The notes beneath the pieces are model-generated. The model saw nothing but the letters and a program-made list of their open reading frames with translations. It was not told where the DNA came from and did not search any database. From Victivallaceae bacterium (GTDB lineage: Bacteria; Verrucomicrobiota; Lentisphaeria; Victivallales; Victivallaceae), in the NCBI GenBank assembly GCA_024405735.1, contig JAKSOF010000018.1:1-43253 (forward strand): DNA of 43,253 nucleotides, read 5' to 3'. The translations under genes were made by a program, and so were the position numbers. Positions within the stretch are counted from its first letter, which is position 1; every line of letters begins with the position of its first letter. This document shows, piece after piece, positions 23,711 to 31,608 of this stretch.

Positions 23711-24150
23711 TAAGTTATAAGTTTTTAGTTTTAAGTTTACAGTGCTTGGTCGGGGGCTCTGCCCCCGTGCCCCTGACAGCGCAAACGCATCGCGTTTGCT
23801 TAAATCAAGCGTCGCGCCGCGGGCGCGAAAGGAGCGTGACCAAGTGGGAGATGTGGGAGATGTGGGAGATGTGAGACCATACGCTCTCCATCGCGCTCAT
23901 TACCGCAGCGTTACGCTCCTCGCAGGATTGTCTTATCTCAAAAATCCCACAATTCCCACAACTCTCAATATTCCCACCGCCCCGTAAATTTCGCGGCGAG
24001 CCGCGAGACTGGCATTTTTTAAGTCGGTACGACTTGTCCCGCCGCAGCCTTGGCGAAGGGGGATGCTTGGGTACTGTCGGAGGGTCAGGGAGCCGAAAAG
24101 CTCCCTGCCAAGCACTTAAAACTTTAAACTTACAACTTAAAACTAAAAAA
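23711..24150. mobile_element. MITE-like element with imperfect terminal inverted repeats
   Basis: The left end (23711-23749) contains TTTTTAGTTTTAAGTT and ends AGTGCTTGG. The right end (24108-24149), read on the other strand, also begins TTTTTAGTTTTAAGTT and ends AGTGCTTGG, with an insertion of about 15 bases between. Inside are hairpins GGGGGC/GCCCCC, GCAAACGC/GCGTTTGC (near 23780) and GGGAGC/GCTCCC (near 24090), and a copy of the dispersed repeat. It encodes no protein, so any movement would need a transposase elsewhere. Confidence 0.55.
23802..24008 (+). repeat. Dispersed intergenic repeat, copy B
   Basis: Partner of 16493-16708, in the same orientation. This copy has an extra GGGAGATGT unit (three in tandem near 23845-23872). 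It lies inside the MITE-like element, whereas copy A does not show those ends. Confidence 0.75.
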
Positions 24151-24169
24151 AGCGGCCGACCGCTTTTTT
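24145..24169 (-). terminator. Terminator of the Fe-S scaffold/GGGtGRT operon
   Basis: AGCGG/CCGCT stem flanked by an A-run and a T-run, so it can work in both directions; it lies 30 bases past the GGGtGRT stop. The A-run overlaps the right end of the MITE-like element. Confidence 0.75.
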
Positions 24170-24199
24170 GCAGTCGACCGCTGTTTTCCGCTTTTTTTC

Positions 24200-25198
24200 T
24201 TACTTCATCGCTTCGGCAACGGCGACCGCGACGTCGACGGAAGCACCGACCATCGGGTTGTTGCCCATACCGATCAAGCCCATCATTTCGACGTGAGCGG
24301 GGACGCTGCTCGACCCGGCGAACTGCGCGTCGGAGTGCATACGGCCCATCGTATCGGTCATCCCGTAACTCGCGGGACCCGCCGCCATGTTGTCGGGGTG
24401 AAGCGTGCGTCCGGTACCGCCGCCGGAAGCGACGGAGAAGAAAGGCATGCCTTTTTCGATACGCTCTTTCTTGTAAGTCGCCATCACGGGATGCTGGAAA
24501 CGGGTCGGGTTGGTCGAGTTGCCGGTGATGGCGATGTCGACGTTTTCAAGCCACATGATCGCAACGCCTTCGCGGACGTCGTCGGCGCCGTAGCAACGGA
24601 CCGCCGCGCGTTCGCCCTTGCTGTAAGCGCGCTCGGAAACGACCTTGACCTTGCCGGTCGCGTAGTCGAATTCCGTCTCCACTCCGGTGAAGCCGTTGAT
24701 GCGGGAAATGATCTGCGCGGCGTCTTTGCCGAGGCCGTTGAGGATGACGCGCAAGGGGTTCTTGCGGACTTTATTCGCGCTCTTGGCGAGACCGATCGCG
24801 CCCTCCGCCGCCGCGAAAGATTCGTGACCGGCGCAGAAAGCGAAGCACTGGGTCTTTTCTTCGAGGAGCATGCTCGCCAGATTGCCGTGGCCGAGACCGA
24901 CTTTGCGGTCGTCCGCGACGGAGCCGGGGATGCAGAAACTCTGCAGCCCTTCGCCGAGCGTCTTGGCGATCTCGCTGGCGACGGTCTGACCTCTCTTGAT
25001 CGCGACGGCGGCGCCGACGAGATAAGCCCAGCAGGCGTTTTCAAAGCAGATCGGCTGGATGTCGCGCACGCGCTGGACGATGTCCAAGCCTTTGGATTTG
25101 GTGATCTTTTCCGCTTCTTCGATCGAAGCGATGCCGTTGTCGTTCAAAAATTTGTTGATCTGATCGATGCGGCGTTCATAACTTTCAAAAAGAGCCAT
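24200..25198 (-). CDS. GGGtGRT protein
   Basis: 332 residues. The naming motif is present as SGGGTGRTLHPDNMAAGPASYG (about 258-279), and the protein ends in the glycine/methionine-rich MMGLIGMGNNPMVGASVDVAVAVAEAMK. The family is conserved in anaerobes and, as far as I recall, sits beside an Fe-S scaffold gene, as it does here; its biochemical role is not known to me. No signal peptide. AAGGAG supports the start. Translated 12 bases after the scaffold gene. Confidence 0.85.
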   Translation of the reverse strand: MALFESYERRIDQINKFLNDNGIASIEEAEKITKSKGLDIVQRVRDIQPICFENACWAYLVGAAVAIKRGQTVASEIAKTLGEGLQSFCIPGSVADDRKVGLGHGNLASMLLEEKTQCFAFCAGHESFAAAEGAIGLAKSANKVRKNPLRVILNGLGKDAAQIISRINGFTGVETEFDYATGKVKVVSERAYSKGERAAVRCYGADDVREGVAIMWLENVDIAITGNSTNPTRFQHPVMATYKKERIEKGMPFFSVASGGGTGRTLHPDNMAAGPASYGMTDTMGRMHSDAQFAGSSSVPAHVEMMGLIGMGNNPMVGASVDVAVAVAEAMK

Positions 25199-25210
25199 TT
25201 TGATCTCTCC

Positions 25211-25921
25211 TTATGCCTGACGCGGGTTGATGACTTTGACGGCATCGGCGAAGCGGCCGTAGCTCTTCTGGAACTTGGCGACGAAATCTTTGACGGACAT
25301 CTTTTCCAGTTCCGCCGGGGCGGTCTTGTTGACGAATTCCATCATCTTGCCGAGGTTGACGAACTGGTAGCCGATCACCTTGTCCTCGTCGTCGAGGGCG
25401 AGTCCGGTGACGTAGCCTTCCGCCATCTCAAGGTAGCGGACGCCCTTTTGCGCGGTGCTGTACATCGTGCCGGTGATCGAACGCAACTGCTTGAGGTCTT
25501 CCAGTCCGGCGCCGATCGGCAAGCCGCCTTCGCTGAAAGCGGTCTGGGTGCGGCCGTAGACGATCTGGAGGAAAAGTTCGCGCATCGCGGTGTTGATCGC
25601 ATCGCAGACCAAGTCGGTGTTGAGCGCTTCGAGGATCGTTTTGCCGGGCAGGATCTCCGCCGCCATCGCCGCGGAGTGGGTCATCCCGCTGCAGCCGATC
25701 GTTTCGACCAGCGCTTCCTGGATGATGCCGTCCTTGACGTTGAGCGTCAGTTTGCACGCGCCCTGCTGCGGAGCGCACCAGCCGACGCCGTGGGTCAATC
25801 CGGAAATGTCGGTGATTTCCTTGGCGTGGGTCCATTTACCTTCCTGCGGGATCGGCGCGGGACCGTGCTTCGGTCCTTTGGCGATGCAGGCCATCTGCTC
25901 GACTTCATGGGTGAAGGTCAT
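25211..25921 (-). CDS. NifU/IscU-like iron-sulfur cluster scaffold protein
   Basis: 236 residues, longer than classical IscU (about 130). Three conserved cysteines are visible: GWCAPQQGAC and TIGCSGMTHSAAMAAEIL, the equivalent of the FGCGSAIASS segment. The C-terminal 110 residues are an extension. GGAG lies upstream of the chosen ATG; the longer frame back to 26095 crosses the promoter. It probably assembles or holds an Fe-S cluster, perhaps for its partner, the GGGtGRT protein. Confidence 0.85.
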   Translation of the reverse strand: MTFTHEVEQMACIAKGPKHGPAPIPQEGKWTHAKEITDISGLTHGVGWCAPQQGACKLTLNVKDGIIQEALVETIGCSGMTHSAAMAAEILPGKTILEALNTDLVCDAINTAMRELFLQIVYGRTQTAFSEGGLPIGAGLEDLKQLRSITGTMYSTAQKGVRYLEMAEGYVTGLALDDEDKVIGYQFVNLGKMMEFVNKTAPAELEKMSVKDFVAKFQKSYGRFADAVKVINPRQA

Positions 25922-25974
25922 CGCAAATCTCCATTTTTTTTGTTTGTGGTTACGGGTGAAAATAACATTTCTAT

Positions 25975-26003
25975 AAAATACACCGCAAAAGGCGAGAAAA
26001 CAA
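25975..26003 (-). promoter_or_regulatory. Promoter of the Fe-S scaffold operon
   Basis: On the minus strand TTGTTT, a 17-base spacer and TATTTT, about 54 bases before the start codon. Confidence 0.55.
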
Positions 26004-26073
26004 GGAAAAACCGTTTTTAAGTCGCAACTTTTTGCGGTCCACCGCCTGTTGTCATCCCTCTTTCTCAAAAAAG

Positions 26074-26103
26074 TTCGCAAAATTTTCAATCTCACGCTAT
26101 ATT
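26074..26103 (+). promoter_or_regulatory. Promoter of the lysyl-tRNA synthetase gene
   Basis: TATATT (26098-26103), continuing as TATAAG, with the weak -35 box TTCGCA (26074-26079) 18 bases upstream. Start codon about 50 bases downstream. Confidence 0.5.
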
Positions 26104-26152
26104 ATAAGATGATCGTATTGAAAATCTTTATAAAACAGGAAAGTTTTTGGTT

Positions 26153-28192
26153 ATGCACTGGTCAGAAGAAATCGCAAGAAAAATCATTGAGCGCAATCCG
26201 AATAAAGCCGAATATGTCTGCGCGGCGGGGATCAGCCCCTCCGGCTCCATCCACATCGGCAATTTCCGCGACGTCGCGACGAGTTTTTTCGTCGTGCAGT
26301 CGCTCCGGAAACTGGGCAGGAAGGCGCGTCTGCTCTTTTCCTGGGACGAGTACGACCGTCTGCGCAAAGTGCCGAAAAACGTCGCCGATCTTTCTCCTGA
26401 AATGAATCAGAAAATGGAGCAGTTCATCGGCTGTCCCTACGTCGATGTCCCCAATCCTTTCGACGACGGCGCGGAAAACTACGCCGTCCACTTCGAGCGC
26501 GAATTCGAGGCGGCGATCGAGCGTTTCGGTCTGGAACTCGACTACCGCCATCAGGCGGAAATGTACCGCTCCGGCAAATACGCCAAACATATTTTGACCG
26601 CGTTGCAAAAGCGCGGCGAAATTTTCGACATCCTCGCGAGTTTCCGTACGCAGGAGATCGCCGAGGGCGAGCGCGAAAACTACTACCCCGTCGCCATCTA
26701 CTGCGAAGCGTGCCACCGCGACACGACAAAGATCGTCAAATTGAGCGACGACTGCCGCGAAGCCGATTACGAATGCAAATGCGGTCATCACGGGCACTTT
26801 GATTTCGAGACCGATCACGACTGCAAACTCGCGTGGAAAGTCGACTGGCCGATGCGCTGGATGTACGAGGAAGTCGATTTCGAGCCGGGCGGCAAGGATC
26901 ACGCCAGCCCCAACGGCAGTTATCAGACGAGCAAAGTGATCGCCGAAAAGATCTTCCATCATCCGGCGCCGCTCTTTCAGGGGTATGAATTCATCGGCAT
27001 CCGCGGCTGTACCGGCAAGATGTCCGGTTCGAGCGGATTGAATCTCACTCCGGGAACTTTGCTTCACATTTATCAGCCGGAGATCATTTTGTGGCTCTAC
27101 TCGCGGTGCGCGCCGCAAAAGGCTTTTGATTTCTGCTTCGACGAGGGGATTTTGCGCCAGTATCAGGAATTCGACGCGCAGTACAACGCCTTTGTCAAGG
27201 GCGAAGCCAATGAAGCGACGAAGGAGATCGTCGAACGCTGTCTTGTTTCCGACCGCGAAGTCAGCACGGTGCCGATGAATCTTCTCGTTCAGCTCGGTTC
27301 CGTGGTCAACTTCCGCAGTGATCTCGTCAGGATCCTCTTTGAGAAAATCGGTTACGATTACTCCCAAACGGCGATCGACACCCGCATCGAACTTGCGAAA
27401 TTCTGGGTCGAGGAGTGCGCTCCTGAAAAGAAAAACACCATCTGCCGTTACCGCAACTGGGAGGCTTACGGGAGTTTCAACGACGAGGAAAAAGCGGATA
27501 TCGCCTCGTTGCACCGCTTCCTCAAAGAGGAAAAATATACCCTTGAGGAATTGCAGACCAAACTTTACGACATCATCAAGGGAAACTTTCCCGCCGGAAC
27601 CGATTTCTCCGTCGATCCCGCCAAGAGCGAAGTCCGTAAGAAGCAGGCGAAATTTTTCGCCGACGCCTACCGTCTGCTGATCGACAAGGAAGCCGGACCG
27701 CGCCTCTACCTTTTCCTCTACGCCGTCGACCGCGAAAAGTATTTGCATTTGCTCGACTTCTCGACGCCCATGACGGAAGAGGAAGCCGCGCCAAAAGTGG
27801 AAGCCGTCACCGAGGCCGCCGAAGAAGAAAAGTACGGCGAGCCCGATCCCGTCAAGCCGGTCAAGGAAACGGTCACGATCGACGATTTCGCCAAACTGGA
27901 TCTGCGCGTCTGCCGCATCGTCAAATGCGCGGAGATCCGCAAATCGCATAACTGCTACCGGATCACCCTTGACGACGGTCTCGGCGAACGCACGATCGTT
28001 TCCTCGGTCAAGGCGTATTACACGCCGGAAGAGTTGATCGGCAAAAAGATCATCGTCCTCGCCAATCTGGAAAGCCGCCGCATCACCGGCGTCACCAGCG
28101 AGGGAATGTTGCTCGCCGCCACCAACAACGCCTGCGGATGCAAAGTCATTTTCGTCGACGACCGCATTCCCGAAGGAACGGCGCTGGCTTAA
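26153..28192 (+). CDS. lysK: Class I lysyl-tRNA synthetase with C-terminal tRNA-binding domain
   Basis: 679 residues from the ATG (a TTG two codons earlier is less likely; CAGGAAAG precedes). HIGH-type SPSGSIHIGN (28-37) and KMSGS (about 288-292) mark the class I, archaeal-type LysRS, unrelated to class II LysS. A zinc-ribbon-like set (CEACH near 182, CKCGHHG near 207) is present. After the usual body of about 530 residues and an acidic linker (EEEAAPKVEAVTEAAEEEKYGE), residues of about 573-679 form a Trbp111/EMAP-like OB-fold tRNA-binding domain (DFAKLDLRVCRIV to the end), better known at the C-terminus of MetRS. It charges tRNA-Lys. No class II enzyme is seen in the window. Confidence 0.95.
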   Translation: MHWSEEIARKIIERNPNKAEYVCAAGISPSGSIHIGNFRDVATSFFVVQSLRKLGRKARLLFSWDEYDRLRKVPKNVADLSPEMNQKMEQFIGCPYVDVPNPFDDGAENYAVHFEREFEAAIERFGLELDYRHQAEMYRSGKYAKHILTALQKRGEIFDILASFRTQEIAEGERENYYPVAIYCEACHRDTTKIVKLSDDCREADYECKCGHHGHFDFETDHDCKLAWKVDWPMRWMYEEVDFEPGGKDHASPNGSYQTSKVIAEKIFHHPAPLFQGYEFIGIRGCTGKMSGSSGLNLTPGTLLHIYQPEIILWLYSRCAPQKAFDFCFDEGILRQYQEFDAQYNAFVKGEANEATKEIVERCLVSDREVSTVPMNLLVQLGSVVNFRSDLVRILFEKIGYDYSQTAIDTRIELAKFWVEECAPEKKNTICRYRNWEAYGSFNDEEKADIASLHRFLKEEKYTLEELQTKLYDIIKGNFPAGTDFSVDPAKSEVRKKQAKFFADAYRLLIDKEAGPRLYLFLYAVDREKYLHLLDFSTPMTEEEAAPKVEAVTEAAEEEKYGEPDPVKPVKETVTIDDFAKLDLRVCRIVKCAEIRKSHNCYRITLDDGLGERTIVSSVKAYYTPEELIGKKIIVLANLESRRITGVTSEGMLLAATNNACGCKVIFVDDRIPEGTALA

Positions 28193-28217
28193 AACGATAC
28201 TCAAAAAGAGGATGCCG

Positions 28218-29333
28218 ATGATGAAAAAACTTTTTCTTGCGTGTGCCGTGCTTTGTGCGGCGGCGGATCTTTTTGCGCTCCGCCCCGGCGACGCCGCGAC
28301 AAAACTGGAGCGCGTGCGCTGGGTGCGCGGCGGAGGGATATTGCCGGACGGCGCATCTCAACCGCGTGTCGCCGGAGAGCCGGAATTGCGCGCATTGGTA
28401 TTTCTGCTCTGCCGCGCCGGGAATGCTCCGGCGACGCTCGCGATGCTCGACGGTCTGCGCCGTCAGTATTCCTACCGTTTGAAAATCGGCGCGCTGACTC
28501 CGGATTCATCGCTGGATGCGGAGGAACTGCTTAAAAACTTCCCAAGGGACGGAGTGAGTTTCGGGCTTGATCTCGACCGCCGGATCACTCCGGCGTATAT
28601 GGCGGGATGTCTGCTTTACCCGATGGCGTTTCTGATCGACGATTCCGGCACCGTTGTCTGGTGCGGCGAAGCGGTCGATCTTCCGGAGGCGGCGGAGCGT
28701 TATTTTGCCGGAAAACTTGATCTTGCCGTCCAGAAAAAAGTGGCGCCGCTGATCGATCAGATGCAAATGCTGATGCGCGACAACAGCGAGCGGCAGTTGA
28801 CTCAGGTCATGGAGGAGATTTTCGATCTTGAACCGGGCAACGCCAGCGCGCTCAGAATGCGGCTTTTCCTTTTGGAAAACCGCGGGAAATATGCGGAAGC
28901 GCTCGAATTGCTCCGCAGTCAGCGCGAAGCGGTTCCCGGTTTGGCGCGGCTCTACTTCACGGAATTGGATCTGCTTTGCCGTCACGCGGAATTGAGCGGC
29001 AAGTTGCCGGATCTGGTGCGCGATTTCAGAATGAATGTCACCGATGCCAGACTTCAACTGGTGATGGCGTGGAGTTTGCTCCGCAACTACGAATTCAACG
29101 CCGATGCGCTCCGTGCCGCGGCGGAATTGATCCGATCGACGGAAAAACTGCTTTCCGATGAGGTGCAATGGCAGGCGGCGGCGGCGCTTCTCGCTTACCG
29201 CACGGGGGATCTCGACCGCGCGATCGCTCTGCTCGATGGCGCCGTAAACAGAATGAAACAGCAGTCGCTTTCTTTGCCGGAAGTGGAACGCCTTGCCCGG
29301 TTTTTCCGCGAGGCACGGGAGATCCGCCGCTGA
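28218..29333 (+). CDS. Exported thioredoxin-fold/TPR-like protein of unknown function
   Basis: 371 residues from the ATG spaced six bases after AAAGAGG; an ATG six bases earlier abuts that site. Residues 1-19 are a signal peptide. Residues of about 25-160 read like a thioredoxin fold (LRALVFLLCRAGNAPATLAML, then YPMAFLIDDSGTVVWCGEA, the typical cis-proline/strand region) but without a CxxC pair, so redox catalysis is unlikely. The rest (about 165-371) is helical with TPR-like character. Role unknown. Confidence 0.8.
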   Translation: MMKKLFLACAVLCAAADLFALRPGDAATKLERVRWVRGGGILPDGASQPRVAGEPELRALVFLLCRAGNAPATLAMLDGLRRQYSYRLKIGALTPDSSLDAEELLKNFPRDGVSFGLDLDRRITPAYMAGCLLYPMAFLIDDSGTVVWCGEAVDLPEAAERYFAGKLDLAVQKKVAPLIDQMQMLMRDNSERQLTQVMEEIFDLEPGNASALRMRLFLLENRGKYAEALELLRSQREAVPGLARLYFTELDLLCRHAELSGKLPDLVRDFRMNVTDARLQLVMAWSLLRNYEFNADALRAAAELIRSTEKLLSDEVQWQAAAALLAYRTGDLDRAIALLDGAVNRMKQQSLSLPEVERLARFFREAREIRR

Positions 29334-29350
29334 TTTGTATGGCTTTGCGA

Positions 29351-29379
29351 TTGAAAAAAACTACGATCGCAGTTATATT
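29351..29379 (+). promoter_or_regulatory. Promoter of the transhydrogenase operon
   Basis: TTGAAA (29351-29356), a 17-base spacer and TATATT (29374-29379), 61 bases before the first start codon. Confidence 0.7.
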
Positions 29380-29440
29380 AAAAAGAAATATGTCTTTGAT
29401 ATGCAAAATCGTGAAACCTTGATTTGATAAGGAGTTTCAA

Positions 29441-29893
29441 ATGGACAATGCTTACAGTTATCTGGAAAGCGTCGGCAAGGAGCCAAGCAATCTGATCAAA
29501 GGATTGCAGTTGATCCAGTCGACCGAAGGGTACGTCTCCGACGACGCGATCCGGGCGGTGGCGAAATATTTTTCGTTGCCGGAGGTGGAAATCGAGGGCG
29601 TGTTGAGTTTTTACGCCCAGTTCAAACGGGTGAAACCCGGCAAGTACAAAATCGCCCTTTGCGACGGTACCGCCTGCCATATCAAAGGTTCCCCGCTCGT
29701 GCACGAATGGGTGCGTCAGGAGTTGAATCTCAGCCCCGGCGAGACCAGCGCCGACGGACTTTTTTCGCTGGAAACCGTCGCCTGTCTCGGTTGTTGCAGT
29801 CTCGCGCCGGTGATGAGCATCAACGGCCGCGCTTATGCGAAACTCACCCGTAAGGGATTGGTCAAAATCATCAAGGAGTATCAGGCAAAATGA
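29441..29893 (+). CDS. stnA: NuoE/HydC-like [2Fe-2S] subunit, Stn-type transhydrogenase
   Basis: 150 residues. The helical N-terminal half and the thioredoxin-like [2Fe-2S] domain with cysteines CDGTAC and CLGCC are as in NuoE. Subunits of this type pass electrons beside the flavin subunit. AAGGAG precedes the ATG; the stop overlaps the next start (ATGA). Gene order and the unusual third subunit match the StnABC electron-bifurcating transhydrogenase described in Sporomusa; the symbol is by analogy. Confidence 0.85.
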   Translation: MDNAYSYLESVGKEPSNLIKGLQLIQSTEGYVSDDAIRAVAKYFSLPEVEIEGVLSFYAQFKRVKPGKYKIALCDGTACHIKGSPLVHEWVRQELNLSPGETSADGLFSLETVACLGCCSLAPVMSINGRAYAKLTRKGLVKIIKEYQAK

Positions 29894-31608
29894 GTACGAT
29901 CAAGACTCTGCGGGTCGGCGTCGCCAGTTGCGGTATCGCTTCCGGTGCGGAAGACGTGATGGCGTTGCTCAAGGCGCGCGCGAATTCGATCCCCGTCGTC
30001 GGCGTCGGCTGTCTCGGTTACTGCTATGCGGAGCCGATGGTCGAGGCGGTGCTGGAGGACGGTTCCTCCGTCATTTACGGCAATGTCGAAGCGACGGAAA
30101 AAAGCGTCGATAATATCCTTGCTCTCGGCGAAGCGGGGCGTTTTGAAGTTCCTCCCGAACGCAAAAAACGCGAAAAGATCATGGTGCTCGCCCTTGCCGG
30201 ACGGGTCGACCCCGTTGATTTCGACGATTACGTCGCCCACAAGGGCTACGACGGCTTGAAGCGCGCGCTTGCGATGGCGCCGGAAGCGGTGGTCAACGAG
30301 GTGTTGACTTCCGGTCTGCGCGGACGCGGCGGCGGCGGTTTCCCGACCGGGCGCAAATGGAGTTTCCTCGCCGCCAAAAAGGCGGAGGAAAAGATTCTGA
30401 TCTGCAACGCCGACGAGGGCGACCCCGGCGCCTTTATGGACCGCTCGCTGATGGAAAGCGTGCCGCATCAAGTGCTGGAGGGAATGCTGATCGCCGCCTA
30501 TGCGACCGGCGCGACCAAACTTTTCATCTACTGCCGCGCGGAATATCCGCTGGCGATCAAGCATCTCAAGATCGCGATCCAACAGATCTGCGATCACAAA
30601 TTGAATCATCTCGGTGACCGCGACGTCGAGATCGTCATCAAAGAGGGCGCGGGCGCATTCGTCTGCGGCGAGGAAACCGCATTGATCGCTTCGCTCGAAG
30701 GTCAGCGCGGCACGCCGCGTTTCCGTCCGCCTTTCCCGACGGACAGCGGCTACAAAGGTTATCCCACGATGATCAACAACGTCGAGACCTACGGCAACGT
30801 GCCGCTGATCCTCCGCGACGGCGGCGCCGAATACGCCAAAGTCGGCACCGAGGGCAGTAAGGGCACGAAACTTTTCGCGCTTGCCGGCGACCTCAAGTAT
30901 CCCGGTCTTGTCGAAGTGCCGATGGGCATCACGCTGGGCGAAATCGTTTTCGACATCGGCGGCGCGGACCGCACCAAGGTCAAGGCGGTTCAGACCGGCG
31001 GACCTTCCGGCGGTTGCATCCCGGTCGAAAACTTCGACGTGCCGGTCGATTACGATTCGCTGAAAACGCTCGGCGCCATTATGGGCTCCGGCGGTATGAT
31101 CGTCATCAACAACGACCGCTGCATGGTCGAAACGGCGCGTTACTTCCTCGACTTCACCCACCGTGAAAGTTGCGGCAAATGCACCTTCTGCCGCGTCGGT
31201 ATGACCCGTATGTACGAAACGCTCGAGCGCATCACCAAAGGGCAGGGCACCGAGGAGGATCTTGATTTCCTCGCGGACATCGCTCCCAAGATCAAGGCGG
31301 GCGCGCTCTGCGGTCTGGGTCAGACGGCGCCGAATCCGGTGCTCGCGACATTGCGTTACTTCCGTCACGAATATGAGGAGCACATCCGCGAACACAAGTG
31401 CCGCGCGTTGCAGTGCAATGCGATGGTGAAATTGCAGATCGACCACGACAAGTGCGTCAAATGCGGACTTTGTGTGCGCAGTTGCCCGGTTCAGGCGATC
31501 AATGCCGATTTCGAGATCGATCCGGCAAAGTGCACGCGTTGCAACAGCTGTCTGGATGCCTGTCCGAAAAAGGCGATTTACCGTGTCCACAACGGAGATG
31601 AAAAATGA
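29890..31608 (+). CDS. stnB: NuoF/HydB-like flavin subunit, Stn-type transhydrogenase
   Basis: 572 residues. An N-terminal thioredoxin-like [2Fe-2S] domain (ASCG, VGCLGYC) is followed by the FMN/NADH-binding NuoF domain (LRGRGGGGFPTGRKW, about 140-154; NADEGDPGAFMDR), the [4Fe-4S] motif ESCGKCTFCR with the later ALCGLGQ, and a C-terminal ferredoxin domain with two CxxCxxCxxxCP motifs (CVKCGLCVRSCP, CTRCNSCLDACP). It oxidises or reduces NAD(H) and relays electrons to Fe-S clusters. Starts and ends overlap its neighbours by four bases. Confidence 0.9.
   Translation: MSTIKTLRVGVASCGIASGAEDVMALLKARANSIPVVGVGCLGYCYAEPMVEAVLEDGSSVIYGNVEATEKSVDNILALGEAGRFEVPPERKKREKIMVLALAGRVDPVDFDDYVAHKGYDGLKRALAMAPEAVVNEVLTSGLRGRGGGGFPTGRKWSFLAAKKAEEKILICNADEGDPGAFMDRSLMESVPHQVLEGMLIAAYATGATKLFIYCRAEYPLAIKHLKIAIQQICDHKLNHLGDRDVEIVIKEGAGAFVCGEETALIASLEGQRGTPRFRPPFPTDSGYKGYPTMINNVETYGNVPLILRDGGAEYAKVGTEGSKGTKLFALAGDLKYPGLVEVPMGITLGEIVFDIGGADRTKVKAVQTGGPSGGCIPVENFDVPVDYDSLKTLGAIMGSGGMIVINNDRCMVETARYFLDFTHRESCGKCTFCRVGMTRMYETLERITKGQGTEEDLDFLADIAPKIKAGALCGLGQTAPNPVLATLRYFRHEYEEHIREHKCRALQCNAMVKLQIDHDKCVKCGLCVRSCPVQAINADFEIDPAKCTRCNSCLDACPKKAIYRVHNGDEK

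Noticed and set aside
26162-28204. 680-residue leftward frame opposite LysRS
   Set aside because: Antisense shadow produced by codon bias; the rightward frame is a complete LysRS.
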